A stretch of DNA of 61,524 nt. It comes from an uncultured Oscillospiraceae bacterium. Its GTDB lineage: Bacteria > Bacillota > Clostridia > Oscillospirales > Oscillospiraceae. The stretch covers positions 1 through 61,524 of the forward strand of contig CAJTLI010000006.1 of NCBI GenBank assembly GCA_910577525.1. Reading direction: 5' to 3'. Both the position numbers and the translations under genes were made by a program. Below the pieces are notes generated by a model, which saw only the letters and a program-made list of their open reading frames with translations, did no database searches and was not told the origin of the DNA. Numbering within the stretch: position 1 is the stretch's first letter; each line of letters starts with the position of its first letter. Shown piece by piece: positions 8,582 through 16,632 of the stretch.

Positions 8582-9715
8582 TTATGAGCTGATATAGAGC
8601 GCCGCGTATTGCAAAACCATAAAGCCGCACAGGGCAGCGCAAGCGGCATACGCCAACGGCTGAGCGCTCTGGTTACGTATTTTCCCCCAAAAGGATTTTT
8701 TCCTGGCCAATGAGGCGAGCAGCGGCGCAAGAACCCCCAGCAGGTAAGCCGGACGGACCACCAGATCGTTATTTCCCACGTTGCTTAAAATAAAGCACAT
8801 ATAATAGGCTAAAAAAGCGTAAATATTCCGTTCCGCGTTGGTACAATGGGAGAAGTCGGCAATACAGCACTGGGCGAAGAAAAGGCCGACGATGCCGAGC
8901 GTACCCAATAAGACCATGGGATCGAGCTGGAACTGGCCGGCACCCGAGTATCTAAGGTATAAATGGCCCACCATTTGGAAAAGTCCCGTCGCGTGCGAAG
9001 CCAGATATCGGGCGGCCCACTCGATTGATATGGACGCGGCAAATACCAGGATCAAGCCCTTTTTTCGCAGGTTAAACCGTGCCAAGAAGACAAATGGGAT
9101 GCAGATCAATACGGACGGGTGGATTGTAAGCGCCATAAAGGATAACACGCCAAAAAACAGGATGCTTTTTCTTTTGTACAGATAGAGGTATATGCCAAGG
9201 CCGATCAGCGAAAAGGCCAGCGCGTTTCGCATGCCCGAGTTGGCGTGAACAAATGGGAGCAGGCCAAAGCAGATCAGAAAGGACAGCCAATTGACTTTTC
9301 CGTTTTTTTCGTGATCCTTGCTCCAGTCACGCATGATGTAGCCCACAATGCAGTAATCGATCAGCACGCATGTCCACGGGAGCCAATGATTGTTGCGGGA
9401 GAGATGGCAGAGGATATAGCGAAGCAGGTTAAATGTGAAGAAAAAGGGATATCCCCCCACCCATGACGTATTGTGAAAAAGGAATTCGAAGAGCGACAGG
9501 GGGGAATTTCTGATCTGATCCATATACGCCAGATGGAACGTGAGGTCCCACGCTCTGGGGGGATCTTTGGAAAACGCGATATTTGCCAACGAGAGAGCAA
9601 ACAGGAAGAAGAGAACCTTCAGCGTACGCTCTTTCATTTTGATCCGGTCAAGCACAAAAATCAGCGCAATAAAAAAGCATACATACGCCACTGAACATAA
9701 ATAAGCTAGCTGCAT
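8582..9715 (-). CDS. polysaccharide polymerase, EpsG/Wzy-like
   Basis: 377 residues with about ten membrane segments. The N-terminal half has the layout of EpsG-family proteins: a first helix pair, then a loop with SKDPPRAWDLTFHLAYMDQI, then SFLICFGLLPFVHANSGMRNALAFSLIGLG, where the N.R..LA pattern is typical. These proteins are thought to polymerise repeat units on the outer face of the membrane. Sequence conservation in such polymerases is low, so the assignment rests on topology, the NSGMRNALA segment and the operon setting. GGGGAAA lies upstream of the ATG. Confidence 0.8.
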   Translation of the reverse strand: MQLAYLCSVAYVCFFIALIFVLDRIKMKERTLKVLFFLFALSLANIAFSKDPPRAWDLTFHLAYMDQIRNSPLSLFEFLFHNTSWVGGYPFFFTFNLLRYILCHLSRNNHWLPWTCVLIDYCIVGYIMRDWSKDHEKNGKVNWLSFLICFGLLPFVHANSGMRNALAFSLIGLGIYLYLYKRKSILFFGVLSFMALTIHPSVLICIPFVFLARFNLRKKGLILVFAASISIEWAARYLASHATGLFQMVGHLYLRYSGAGQFQLDPMVLLGTLGIVGLFFAQCCIADFSHCTNAERNIYAFLAYYMCFILSNVGNNDLVVRPAYLLGVLAPLLASLARKKSFWGKIRNQSAQPLAYAACAALCGFMVLQYAALYISS

Positions 9716-9802
9716 ATCGTCGTTTCCCCTACTTCCGGACTGGCATGATCGGGAGGAGCCCCATAGATAGGAGCGCGCGGCAAAACGCCGCTCTCCGCCC
9801 GC

Positions 9803-10927
9803 TCAAGAAACCGTTCTGCCCGCATAGAATTTTTCCAGCTCCATGGCGCTCAAGGCAATGTCAAACCCGTGCCGGCGGATTTCCTCGCTGAAGCCGCCGC
9901 GGTTTAGTCCAAGACAGCTGAGGATCGCCTCCGCCCATTGCTCCGGCTTGCTGTCTAGCGGAACGAACTGAACGCGGTCCGTCAGCTCCGCCTCCCGAGT
10001 GACCGCGCCGGAAAAGACGCAGGGCAGTCCGGCCGCCTGAGCCTCCACGCCGACGACAGGCAGTCCCTCGTACAAGCTGGGCAGCACGAACACGTCCATG
10101 GCCTGATACAGCCTGTCCACATCGCGCCGGACACCGAGGAACCGGACCGATTCCTCCAGTCCCAGCCGCGCCGCCTTTTCCCTCGCCGCGCCAGACAGTT
10201 CGCCGTCTCCGATGAGCAGCAGGGCGGCGTTTTCCTTTCGCCTGCGCACTTCCGCAAACAGGTCCAGCAGGAAATTGTGATTCTTCTGGGCGCAGAACCG
10301 CCCCACGTGGCCCACCACAAATTTCCCCTCTAAATTCAGCTCTCTGCGCACCTCGTCCCGGACGCGCGGGTCAAATTCAAATTTGCCCAGCTCGATGGCG
10401 TTGCGGAATACCATGATCTCTCCCCGCTCCATGGAGCGCCTGCCGAACAGCCAGGCCCCGGCGTATTGAGAGCAGGCGCAGTAATCCGTGGCGAATACCT
10501 TGGCAAAGGGACGCAGGGCATATTTCATCAGATTTTTTGCGGTCTCGCCCCTGCCTGCCGTGCTGTGATTGTGGCAGATCCGCACGGGCACGCCCGCCCG
10601 CCATGCCGCGAACAGGGAGAACACCGACAGGGTATTCATGCTGGAATGCACAATCTGATACCGGTTCTCCCGAAAAAGCCGGGTCAGCGCGGATATGCAC
10701 TGCGGAAGCTTTTGGCAGGGGGGCACAACGAAATACCGGGCCCCCATGGCAAGAAGCTCCCGGCTGGGCCGGCAGGGGGAATCCGCGTCAACGTAAAAGT
10801 CGAATTGGAATGTCTCATGATCGATATGCCGGTAATAATTATTGATGACGGACTCCACGCCGCCCGCGTTCAGCTTGCCGATCACATGGGCAATCCGGAT
10901 GGGCCGGTTGGCTTGGATGAAGCTCAC
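9803..10927 (-). CDS. family 4 (GT1-like fold) glycosyltransferase
   Basis: 374 residues of GT-B type. N-terminal IRIAHVIGKLNAGGVESVINNYYRH is the acceptor-domain signature with the GGxE loop; KFVVGHVGRFCAQKNHNFLLDLF starts the donor domain; LPSLYEGLPVVGVEAQAAG contains the E-x7-E nucleotide-sugar motif. It overlaps the initiating transferase gene by four bases, so it may add the second sugar of the repeat unit. An 87-base gap without recognisable signals separates it from the polymerase gene downstream. Confidence 0.92.
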   Translation of the reverse strand: MSFIQANRPIRIAHVIGKLNAGGVESVINNYYRHIDHETFQFDFYVDADSPCRPSRELLAMGARYFVVPPCQKLPQCISALTRLFRENRYQIVHSSMNTLSVFSLFAAWRAGVPVRICHNHSTAGRGETAKNLMKYALRPFAKVFATDYCACSQYAGAWLFGRRSMERGEIMVFRNAIELGKFEFDPRVRDEVRRELNLEGKFVVGHVGRFCAQKNHNFLLDLFAEVRRRKENAALLLIGDGELSGAAREKAARLGLEESVRFLGVRRDVDRLYQAMDVFVLPSLYEGLPVVGVEAQAAGLPCVFSGAVTREAELTDRVQFVPLDSKPEQWAEAILSCLGLNRGGFSEEIRRHGFDIALSAMELEKFYAGRTVS

Positions 10928-11589
10928 ATCGCCCCGTCCCCCTTCACGATTGCTCTGACGGTGTGCAGCAAAATGGTGAAGTCAAGCCGCGGAGAGTAGT
11001 TCTGCACATAGTACAGCTCGGCTTTCTGCCGCTCCCCGCTCTCATAAGTACATTGGCTGCGGCCCTTGACCTGCCACAAGCCCGTCAGGCCGGGGCGGAG
11101 GGAGAGCAGCAGCCTCTGCTCCGGCTCGGTATATTTTTCCTGCACCTCTTCCGGCAGCAGCGGACGCGGTCCGATTAGGCTCATATGACCCAAAACGATG
11201 TTGATCAGCTGCGGAATTTCGTCAATGCTGGATCTGCGCAGAAAGTTCCCCATTCTTGTGACGCGCGGGTCCTGATTCAGCTTGAATTCCTTCCGGTATT
11301 CGAACAGCTCTTCGGGCGAGAGCATTCCACCCGGTGACTTCGCGTCTGCTTTCATTGTGCGGAATTTGTATATCGGAAAGAGCCGTCCGTTTTTTCCCAC
11401 CCGGGTCTGGCTGAAAATGGGGCCGCCCTTGGGGTCGTCAATCACAATGGCCAGCGAAATCAGCAGCAAAAACGGGGACAGCACAATCAGCGCCAATATG
11501 GACAGCGCCACATCCTGAAACCGCTTGAAGCACAGATATCCCCTGTATCTCGTCTCGACGTTGGTTATCGCAGGTTCATACAATCCCAT
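10924..11589 (-). CDS. initiating sugar phosphate transferase (undecaprenyl-phosphate sugar transferase)
   Basis: 221 residues. One N-terminal hydrophobic hairpin (VALSILALIVLSPFLLLISLAIVI) is followed by the conserved catalytic domain of the WcaJ/PglC superfamily: IFSQTRVGKNGRLFPIYKFRTM, then RRSSIDEIPQLINIVLG, GPRPLLPEEV and RPGLTGLWQVKGRS. It transfers a sugar-1-phosphate to undecaprenyl phosphate and so starts the repeat unit. It is the only such enzyme in the operon. ATG at 11589 is preferred over an upstream TTG because GGGGGA sits five bases before it. Confidence 0.93.
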   Translation of the reverse strand: MGLYEPAITNVETRYRGYLCFKRFQDVALSILALIVLSPFLLLISLAIVIDDPKGGPIFSQTRVGKNGRLFPIYKFRTMKADAKSPGGMLSPEELFEYRKEFKLNQDPRVTRMGNFLRRSSIDEIPQLINIVLGHMSLIGPRPLLPEEVQEKYTEPEQRLLLSLRPGLTGLWQVKGRSQCTYESGERQKAELYYVQNYSPRLDFTILLHTVRAIVKGDGAM

Positions 11590-11607
11590 CACAATCCCCC
11601 ACAAGCC

Positions 11608-12069
11608 TCAGCTCCCAGAGCTCTTTCTCTCCCGTATCCGCCCGGCGAGCCGGAACACAGCCCACCCGGCGGCCGCGCCGCAGGTATCCAGACCCACATC
11701 CCACAGGCTGGGCGAGCGCCCGGGGGAGAAGCTCTGGTGGAATTCGTCGGACAGCGCGAAAAGCCCGCCCAGCAGAAGCACCGCCGGGAGTACGGGAACC
11801 CGCTTCTGCCGCCCCGCCACCCCCGTCAGCCCAAAGCCCAGCAGGGCATAGGCGCTGAAATGGGCCAGCTTGCGCAGGACCAGGTTCACCAGGTCAAGGT
11901 TTTCCGGCGTCTCCGCCAGGGGCAGCAGCTCCAGCGCCCACGCGGCAATTTTTAGGCTCAGGCCGTTGGACTGCCCGCTGTTCTGAGCGGAAAACCGGAA
12001 AATGACAATCGCGGTGAAAACGGTTATGAGCCCGCAGGCCACCGGCATGATACAGCTGCCCCGCTTCAT
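11608..12069 (-). CDS. VanZ-family membrane protein
   Basis: 153 residues with four predicted membrane helices. The KLAHFSAYALLGFGL motif and the SDEFHQSFSPGRSPSLWDVGLD motif are the two signatures of VanZ-like proteins. The family is named after a teicoplanin-resistance protein, but most members are found beside cell-envelope polysaccharide genes and have no proven biochemical function. Its start overlaps the stop of the LCP gene by four bases, indicating coupling. Confidence 0.9.
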   Translation of the reverse strand: MKRGSCIMPVACGLITVFTAIVIFRFSAQNSGQSNGLSLKIAAWALELLPLAETPENLDLVNLVLRKLAHFSAYALLGFGLTGVAGRQKRVPVLPAVLLLGGLFALSDEFHQSFSPGRSPSLWDVGLDTCGAAAGWAVFRLAGRIRERKSSGS

Positions 12070-13091
12070 TCCGGATTCTCCGCCGGCGCGTAAAAGTCCT
12101 CAATCACCAGCCTTTGCAGGGCGGCCTCATCCACGCGGAATTCCACATAATTCTGCTCGTTTATGACCGCCTCGCCCTCCAGCGCGGCGTACTCCTCCAT
12201 CTCAAAGGTACGGAGCGTCTCGGCCAGTTCGGCCAGCCGCTCCACCGTGCAGTCCGAGGTCATGTGCTGGCTCAGCTCCAGCAGGGCGGACATGGCAAAC
12301 CCCTCGTCCCCCTCCGTCAGGCCGGACAGCTTCTTTTGCAGCGCCTCCAGATACTCCCGCTGGCGGGCCATCCGCGCCAGGTTGGAGTTGTCGCTCACAT
12401 ACCACCGGCTGCGCACGTAGTTCAGCGCGTGCTCCCCCAGCAGGAGCACCCGCTCCCCCTGCACCAGCGTGGGGTCCACCGCGGAGAAGTCGTCCTTGAT
12501 CTCCACCTCGACCCCGCCGGCCAGATCGTTGAGCAGCATCACCCCGTCCATGGTCACGGTCATATAGTGGTCGATCTCCACCCCGTACAGCAGCCCCGAC
12601 ACCGCGTCCATCGCCGTGTGGGCCGCCGTGGTGTCGTTTCTGGTATAGGCCTGGGCGTGGGCGTAGGCCAGCGCCAGCTGGGCCGTATAAGTTCCCGAGG
12701 GCTTGCCGTACTGGTCAAAATCCTGTATTTCCACCATGGTATCCCGGTTGATGTGGAGAACCTTCCAGCGCTCCGCCGTCCGGTCGATCTCCAGCAGCAG
12801 CACAAAGTCGGACTGGGCGTATTCACCCGTCGTCCAGACTCCCTCCTGCTCGGACCGGTCCAGCCCCAGCACCAGCACCGTCTCCACGTCCTTTCGCGGC
12901 GCGTACCATGTGTCGTTGTAATAGAGCAGCTCCCCCTCGTCTGTCTCGGGGGGCTCCGAGGTCCAGGCCTGCGCTCCGCCGGGGAAGCTGCCCTCCCCCC
13001 AGAGGAAGCGCAGCAGCGCCCCCGCCAGGAGGAGGGTCAGCACCGTCAAGAGAACCGCGGCCGCTCGGATTACCTTACGGTCAACGCGCAT
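12066..13091 (-). CDS. LytR-CpsA-Psr (LCP) family protein
   Basis: 341 residues. One N-terminal membrane helix (residues about 9-29) precedes an extracellular LCP domain: ETVLVLGLDRSEQ, DFVLLLEIDRTAERW, KVLHINRDTMVEI and the GGVEVEIKDDF region. LCP enzymes move undecaprenyl-linked polymers, such as teichoic acids or capsule, onto peptidoglycan at the outer surface. In this operon it is the likely ligase that anchors the exopolysaccharide. It is nine bases downstream of the sortase-substrate gene; GAGGTGA precedes the ATG. Confidence 0.92.
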   Translation of the reverse strand: MRVDRKVIRAAAVLLTVLTLLLAGALLRFLWGEGSFPGGAQAWTSEPPETDEGELLYYNDTWYAPRKDVETVLVLGLDRSEQEGVWTTGEYAQSDFVLLLEIDRTAERWKVLHINRDTMVEIQDFDQYGKPSGTYTAQLALAYAHAQAYTRNDTTAAHTAMDAVSGLLYGVEIDHYMTVTMDGVMLLNDLAGGVEVEIKDDFSAVDPTLVQGERVLLLGEHALNYVRSRWYVSDNSNLARMARQREYLEALQKKLSGLTEGDEGFAMSALLELSQHMTSDCTVERLAELAETLRTFEMEEYAALEGEAVINEQNYVEFRVDEAALQRLVIEDFYAPAENPE

Positions 13092-13099
13092 GATTCACC

Positions 13100-13522
13100 T
13101 CAACGGGCAGAATTTGTCTGCTTCCTTGCTTTTGCCAGCGCCAGAATGCCGCCCGCGGCCAGGGCCGCGGCCGCCAAGGTCACGCTCTCCATTCCGCTCA
13201 GGCCGGCAACTCCGGTCTGGGGCGAGGGCATTTCGGCCAGCGGCACTTCCTCATCCGGGATCTCGATCTCGGGCTCGGGTTCGAGCGCAGGCGTGGGTGC
13301 GGGCGTAGGCTCCGGCGTCTCCTCCCCTGTCTCGGTGGGCACAGGCTCCGAAGGCACAGGCTCCGAAGGCACAGGCTCCGAAGGCACGGGCTCCGAGAAT
13401 ACGGGGGGCGGCGTGGGCTCCGTGGGCGACCACGGCGGCGGCGCGGCAAAGGCCGCGGACGTCATCAGCAGCGTCACGCTGAGCACGGATACCAGCAGCA
13501 CAAGCAGCTTCTTCATCTCCAT
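13100..13522 (-). CDS. secreted proline-rich protein with a sortase-type SPQTG signal
   Basis: 140 residues. Residues 1-27 form a signal peptide ending AAFA. Residues 28-95 are rich in Pro, Glu, Thr and Ser and include four tandem SEPVP-type units. Residues 100-104 are SPQTG, followed by a hydrophobic segment (about 113-131) and a basic tail (KARKQTNSAR): the layout of a sortase substrate. SPxTG rather than LPxTG fits class B enzymes; C. difficile SrtB is known to accept (S/P)PxTG. The next gene encodes a class B sortase, so the pair is probably matched. The mature part is short and could act as a wall-spanning spacer. Confidence 0.75.
   Translation of the reverse strand: MEMKKLLVLLVSVLSVTLLMTSAAFAAPPPWSPTEPTPPPVFSEPVPSEPVPSEPVPSEPVPTETGEETPEPTPAPTPALEPEPEIEIPDEEVPLAEMPSPQTGVAGLSGMESVTLAAAALAAGGILALAKARKQTNSAR
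13338..13397 (-). repeat. four tandem 15-base units inside the sortase substrate gene
   Basis: Units of GGCACAGGCTCCGAA (plus-strand sense) repeat four times at 13338, 13353, 13368 and 13383; the last differs at two positions. They encode the SEPVP repeats. The first three units are identical, so copy number could vary between strains by slippage. Confidence 0.9.
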
Positions 13523-13550
13523 ACACTTCCTTTCCTTTACAAATTATGGT

Positions 13551-14366
13551 TCATGGCGCGGAGATGTCCGCCATCCGTTTGGCCAGCACCAGATACCGCT
13601 GCTTCGAGTCGCCCCGCAGGCAGGTGGACAGGATCAAAAGCTGATCCTCCGCCGTGACCTCGGCCTCCCCGTCGATGCTGGCGTTGATGGACCGGACGGA
13701 CATCACCTGCTCCAGGAACGCCTCAAACACCTTCCGGTTTCTGAAATCGTTGTAATACAGGATGTGCCGCATGTTGAACGGCACCGCCGCGAACACCTGG
13801 TAGTGCAGCTCCTGTTCCGGAAGATAGACAATAATCTCTTGATGCTCCGCCATCCCGTTCTCCGCGGTATAGGTGGCCTGAAGGCTCCCGAACATGGTGC
13901 CGGAGCGCATATAGTGGCCGTATACCAGGGTGACGGGGTCGGTGAAGTCCTTGCTGTTGTAGGCCGACTCGGTGAAAACAGCGCCTCCGTCGCTGTACCT
14001 CCCCTGGCTGTTGTGGTTCAGATAGAACTTGTCGTTCCCCTCCCGCTGGAGGATAGGGTAGTTCACCTCGGTGCCGGGTATGTACAGCCAGGCGTAAATT
14101 TCCGAATTCATCTCCCACAGCGACGGAAAATCCACCGGGCTCTCATAGGGCGGCTCTGTGGCCTCCGGGGCCGGGGTATCCTCCGGCCCCGGGGCGGTGG
14201 ACGCCGGCGGCGCCGCGCGCTCCGCCACGTGCTCCGCGACGGCGGCCTGCACCCGGGTCTCGGCGGTCTCCGCCGGGTGGGTCTGAATCCACAGCGCGGC
14301 CCCAATCAGCACGGCCGCCGCCAGCAACAGCCCGCCCCCCAGAATGTACCAACGCTTCTTTTTCAT
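13551..14366 (-). CDS. class B sortase
   Basis: 271 residues. An N-terminal membrane helix (about 7-27) is followed by an Ala/Pro/Glu-rich spacer to residue 75 and the catalytic domain. The catalytic residues are visible: His151 in VYGHYMRSG, Cys249 in ILSTCLRGD and an Arg at 257. The TLVYGHYM and LSTC blocks and the helical insert before the last strands match SrtB enzymes. It probably attaches the product of the next gene (SPQTG signal) to the wall. AAGGAG precedes the ATG. Sortase genes inside exopolysaccharide operons are uncommon. Confidence 0.9.
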   Translation of the reverse strand: MKKKRWYILGGGLLLAAAVLIGAALWIQTHPAETAETRVQAAVAEHVAERAAPPASTAPGPEDTPAPEATEPPYESPVDFPSLWEMNSEIYAWLYIPGTEVNYPILQREGNDKFYLNHNSQGRYSDGGAVFTESAYNSKDFTDPVTLVYGHYMRSGTMFGSLQATYTAENGMAEHQEIIVYLPEQELHYQVFAAVPFNMRHILYYNDFRNRKVFEAFLEQVMSVRSINASIDGEAEVTAEDQLLILSTCLRGDSKQRYLVLAKRMADISAP

Positions 14367-14403
14367 GGGCTCACTCCTTCAGCATGACAGAGACGGGGGC
14401 GGC

Positions 14404-14444
14404 AGGGCGCGTTTCTTTGGAAACGCGCCCTGGGGGATCCCCCA
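14404..14444. repeat. inverted repeats between the BY-kinase and sortase genes
   Basis: A 12-base-pair hairpin (404-415 with 420-431, loop TTTG) and, directly beside it, the palindrome TGGGGGATCCCCCA at 431-444. There is no T-run on either strand, so a classical terminator is not supported. It may set relative expression of the kinase and sortase parts of the operon by RNA processing or pausing. Confidence 0.6.
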
Positions 14445-14467
14445 GGAACAATTGATTGGCCTTCCGG

Positions 14468-15226
14468 CTATGTTTTTGATTCCTTTTTGGCGGCGTCGCT
14501 GTAGGCGTAGCTGCCTTTTTTATATTTCTTTTCCTTTTCGTCCGCGTGGGTCAGCACGAATCCCAGCAGCTTGGCGTTGGCGTGCCGCAGCTGCATCATG
14601 GCCTCCCCCACCGAGGAGCGGGTGGCATAATCCTTCCGCACCACCATAATCATCCCGTGGACCAGCCGGGACGTCACCAGCGCGTCCGTCACCTCGTTCA
14701 CCGGCGGCAGGTCCAGAATGATGAAGTCAAAGGTTTTGCCCAGCTCCTTGATCGAGTCCCGCATCCGGTCCGAGCCCAGCAGCTCCGACGGGTTGGGCGG
14801 GGTGTCCCCCGCGCTCATCACCCACAGGTTCTCCTGAATGCCCGAGAGGCGCCAGGCCTCCTGCTCGTCGCACATGCCCACCAGCAGGTAGGACAGCCCC
14901 GCCTTCTGATGCTCCAGCCCCAGCCGCTTGGTGATGGTGGGCAGGCGCATATCCGCCTCGATCAGCAGAATCTTGCGCCCCGATTCCGCCAGCACATAGG
15001 CCAGGTTCAGGGCCGTGGTGCTCTTCCCCTCCCCGCTCAGCGAGCTGGTGATCCCGATGATCCGGCAGGTCTGCCCGTTCTTCAGCGCGCTGAAGGGCAG
15101 CCCGAACAGCACGTTGGTGCGCAGCAGCCGGTATGCCTCCGACGCGGCGAAATTCAGCCCCGCCCCAAAGGTTTTTGCCTCCTCCTCCGGCCGGAGGGCG
15201 CGCCTTACGGCTTCTTTTTTCTTCAT
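14468..15226 (-). CDS. CpsD/CapB-type tyrosine kinase (BY-kinase)
   Basis: 252 residues. Walker A is SLSGEGKSTTALNLA, Walker A' is ILLIEADMRLP and Walker B is FDFIILDLPPV, the arrangement of bacterial tyrosine kinases. The C-terminal tail YKKGSYAYSDAAKK holds a small cluster of tyrosines for autophosphorylation. It works with the membrane protein encoded just upstream (CpsC-like), which activates it; together they control chain length and export of the polysaccharide. Start and stop of the two genes overlap by four bases. Confidence 0.93.
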   Translation of the reverse strand: MKKKEAVRRALRPEEEAKTFGAGLNFAASEAYRLLRTNVLFGLPFSALKNGQTCRIIGITSSLSGEGKSTTALNLAYVLAESGRKILLIEADMRLPTITKRLGLEHQKAGLSYLLVGMCDEQEAWRLSGIQENLWVMSAGDTPPNPSELLGSDRMRDSIKELGKTFDFIILDLPPVNEVTDALVTSRLVHGMIMVVRKDYATRSSVGEAMMQLRHANAKLLGFVLTHADEKEKKYKKGSYAYSDAAKKESKT

Positions 15227-15981
15227 GACTGATTCTTCCCCTCTGCGGCGGCGTAATAGGAGCCGTACCCCTTTCCGGATTTGGATGTCAGCAGGTCGGG
15301 CACCGAGGCCAGCACCGGCAGCCCATAGCTTTGAAGCAGCTGCTCCTCGTTGTGGATCTGCTCGTCCAGCAGCTCGCGGATCACCACGATGCCGGCGCTG
15401 AGCAGCAGGCCGGCCAGGGCCCCGGCCAGCGCGTACTTCTGATAGCTGGGGCCGCTCTTGGTCCGGGGCGTCACCGCCAGGTCCACCGTCCGGGCCGACG
15501 AGCCGTCAAGGATCTGAGAGATTTTGTCCGGCAGCACCACCGTGATGGTGTTGGCGATCCGCGTCGCCTCCTCCGGGTCCGTGCTGGTCACGGTGATGCG
15601 GAAGATCTCCGTGCCGTTGACCGAACCGGCGCTGATCATTTTTTCCAGCTGCTCGAAGGTGTAGCGCACCCCCGCCTCTTTGATCACATCGTCCAGCGTC
15701 AGCCGGGTCTTCAGGATGGCGATGTAGGTGTCCACCAGGGTCTGAGAGGCGGACAGGTCGGACAGGCTGATGGATGTGCCGCCCATGGCGATGGAGCCGT
15801 TGTTCACATACATCAGCGCGGTGGCCTGATACTTCGCCGGCACCAGCCAATAGGCCGCCGAGAAGCCCGCCGCGCCGAACAGAAGCGCTGCCAGCACGAT
15901 TACGATCATGTGCCGCCACACCGCTTTCAGCAACCGCATCAGGTCAAGCTCAATATAATCCTCTCGTGTCTGCTGTTCCAT
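15223..15981 (-). CDS. CpsC/Wzz-like chain length determinant and kinase activator
   Basis: 252 residues with a first membrane helix at about 22-42 (MIVIVLAALLFGAAG), an extracellular domain, and a second helix at about 190-212 (ALAGALAGLLLSAGIVVI) followed by a cytoplasmic tail. This is the Gram-positive Wzz layout, in which the separate kinase is encoded next. DLMRLLKAVWRHM at the N-terminus is typical. It is the first gene of the exopolysaccharide operon; its transcript probably begins near 16078. Confidence 0.92.
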   Translation of the reverse strand: MEQQTREDYIELDLMRLLKAVWRHMIVIVLAALLFGAAGFSAAYWLVPAKYQATALMYVNNGSIAMGGTSISLSDLSASQTLVDTYIAILKTRLTLDDVIKEAGVRYTFEQLEKMISAGSVNGTEIFRITVTSTDPEEATRIANTITVVLPDKISQILDGSSARTVDLAVTPRTKSGPSYQKYALAGALAGLLLSAGIVVIRELLDEQIHNEEQLLQSYGLPVLASVPDLLTSKSGKGYGSYYAAAEGKNQS

Positions 15982-16034
15982 ACCTGTCCCCCACTTTGGC
16001 CCCCCGCGACGGCGGCGGGCGGGTTGCTTTTGGC

Positions 16035-16070
16035 GCGCGTGAGACAGAATACATATTCTGTCTCACGCGC
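16035..16070. promoter_or_regulatory. perfect 17-base inverted repeat in the exopolysaccharide operon leader
   Basis: GCGCGTGAGACAGAATA at 16035-16051 is perfectly repeated in inverse at 16054-16070, with only CA between. It starts about 8 bases after the expected transcription start of the minus-strand operon. No T-run follows on the minus strand. It could be a repressor operator or a leader hairpin controlling the operon. Confidence 0.7.
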
Positions 16071-16084
16071 ACTCAATCATGGAA

Positions 16085-16114
16085 ATTATAACACAGCCGC
16101 CGCTGCAAATGCAA
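16085..16114 (-). promoter_or_regulatory. probable promoter of the exopolysaccharide operon
   Basis: On the minus strand TATAAT lies at 16090-16085 and TTGCAT at 16114-16109, with an 18-base spacer. The -10 is perfect, the -35 matches three to four of six positions. Confidence 0.55.
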
Positions 16115-16360
16115 TAGTGTTTCGACAGGAGTTGTGACATGATTTTCCTTAAAAGGCCCCACAGCGGGCAGGAATCGCAAATATTTCCATAATTTTCCGC
16201 CCCCGGCATGAGGACGCACCCTTTTCCGGGCCCGTTTGAACCGCTTGAGCCGGGGCCTGTGACCCAACGCGGAATTGGCCGCCCCGCGGCAGAGGAGATA
16301 CACACAATGTTTCTTTGCGTTTTCTATTGCAAAAAAGAAACCAAGTTTGACAAAAAAGGC
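16115..16360. other. intergenic stretch between the exopolysaccharide and RNase J units
   Basis: This part holds no recognisable gene. A plus-strand TTGACA occurs at 16347-16352 but the nearest -10 sequences are 26 or 31 bases away, too far for a standard promoter. Nothing else stands out. Confidence 0.4.
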
Positions 16361-16389
16361 TGTACTTTTCTCAGCTGGTATGATATACT
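16361..16389 (+). promoter_or_regulatory. probable extended -10 promoter of the RNase J gene
   Basis: TGATATACT at 16381-16389 is an extended -10 (TG-N-TATACT). A weak -35 (TGTACT) lies at 16361-16366 with a 17-base spacer. The leader would be about 240 bases and contains repeat copy A. Confidence 0.5.
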
Positions 16390-16413
16390 GTCTGCCACGG
16401 TTCCTCCCCGGAA

Positions 16414-16542
16414 GAAGCGCTGAGCCGCCGTGAACAGCGTGGATGGAGCGAAACGAAGGCAAATTCGACCGCTGCAAAGCGGCGGGGAATTTGGCCTGAG
16501 TCGAAGTGAAGCCACGCGTCGCAAGCAGGCGAAGCGTGACAG
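16414..16542 (+). repeat. interspersed intergenic element, copy A
   Basis: The 5' module (GAGCCGCCGTGAACAGCG) and 3' module (GCGTCGCAAGCAGGCGAAGC) match the other copies in this window with a few changes. Between them a stem of GCAAATTC-type sequence pairs with GAATTTG-type sequence around an inner CCGCT/AGCGG hairpin. It lies in the RNase J leader, on the same strand as the gene. Confidence 0.75.
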
Positions 16543-16632
16543 CCCGGGTCGAGTCGAACCCCCTTCCCGGCTTGCTGCGCCGTGTGCGGCGCTTTTTATT
16601 TGTTCACCATTTTTTACAGAAAAGGAGTTATT

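Noticed and set aside
13340..13400. Tandem units considered as an intergenic regulatory repeat
   Set aside because: They are in frame within the sortase substrate gene and encode SEPVP repeats of its spacer.
16347..16384. TTGACA with TATGAT considered as the RNase J promoter
   Set aside because: The spacer of 26 bases is far outside the usable range; the extended -10 at 16381-16389 is a better explanation.
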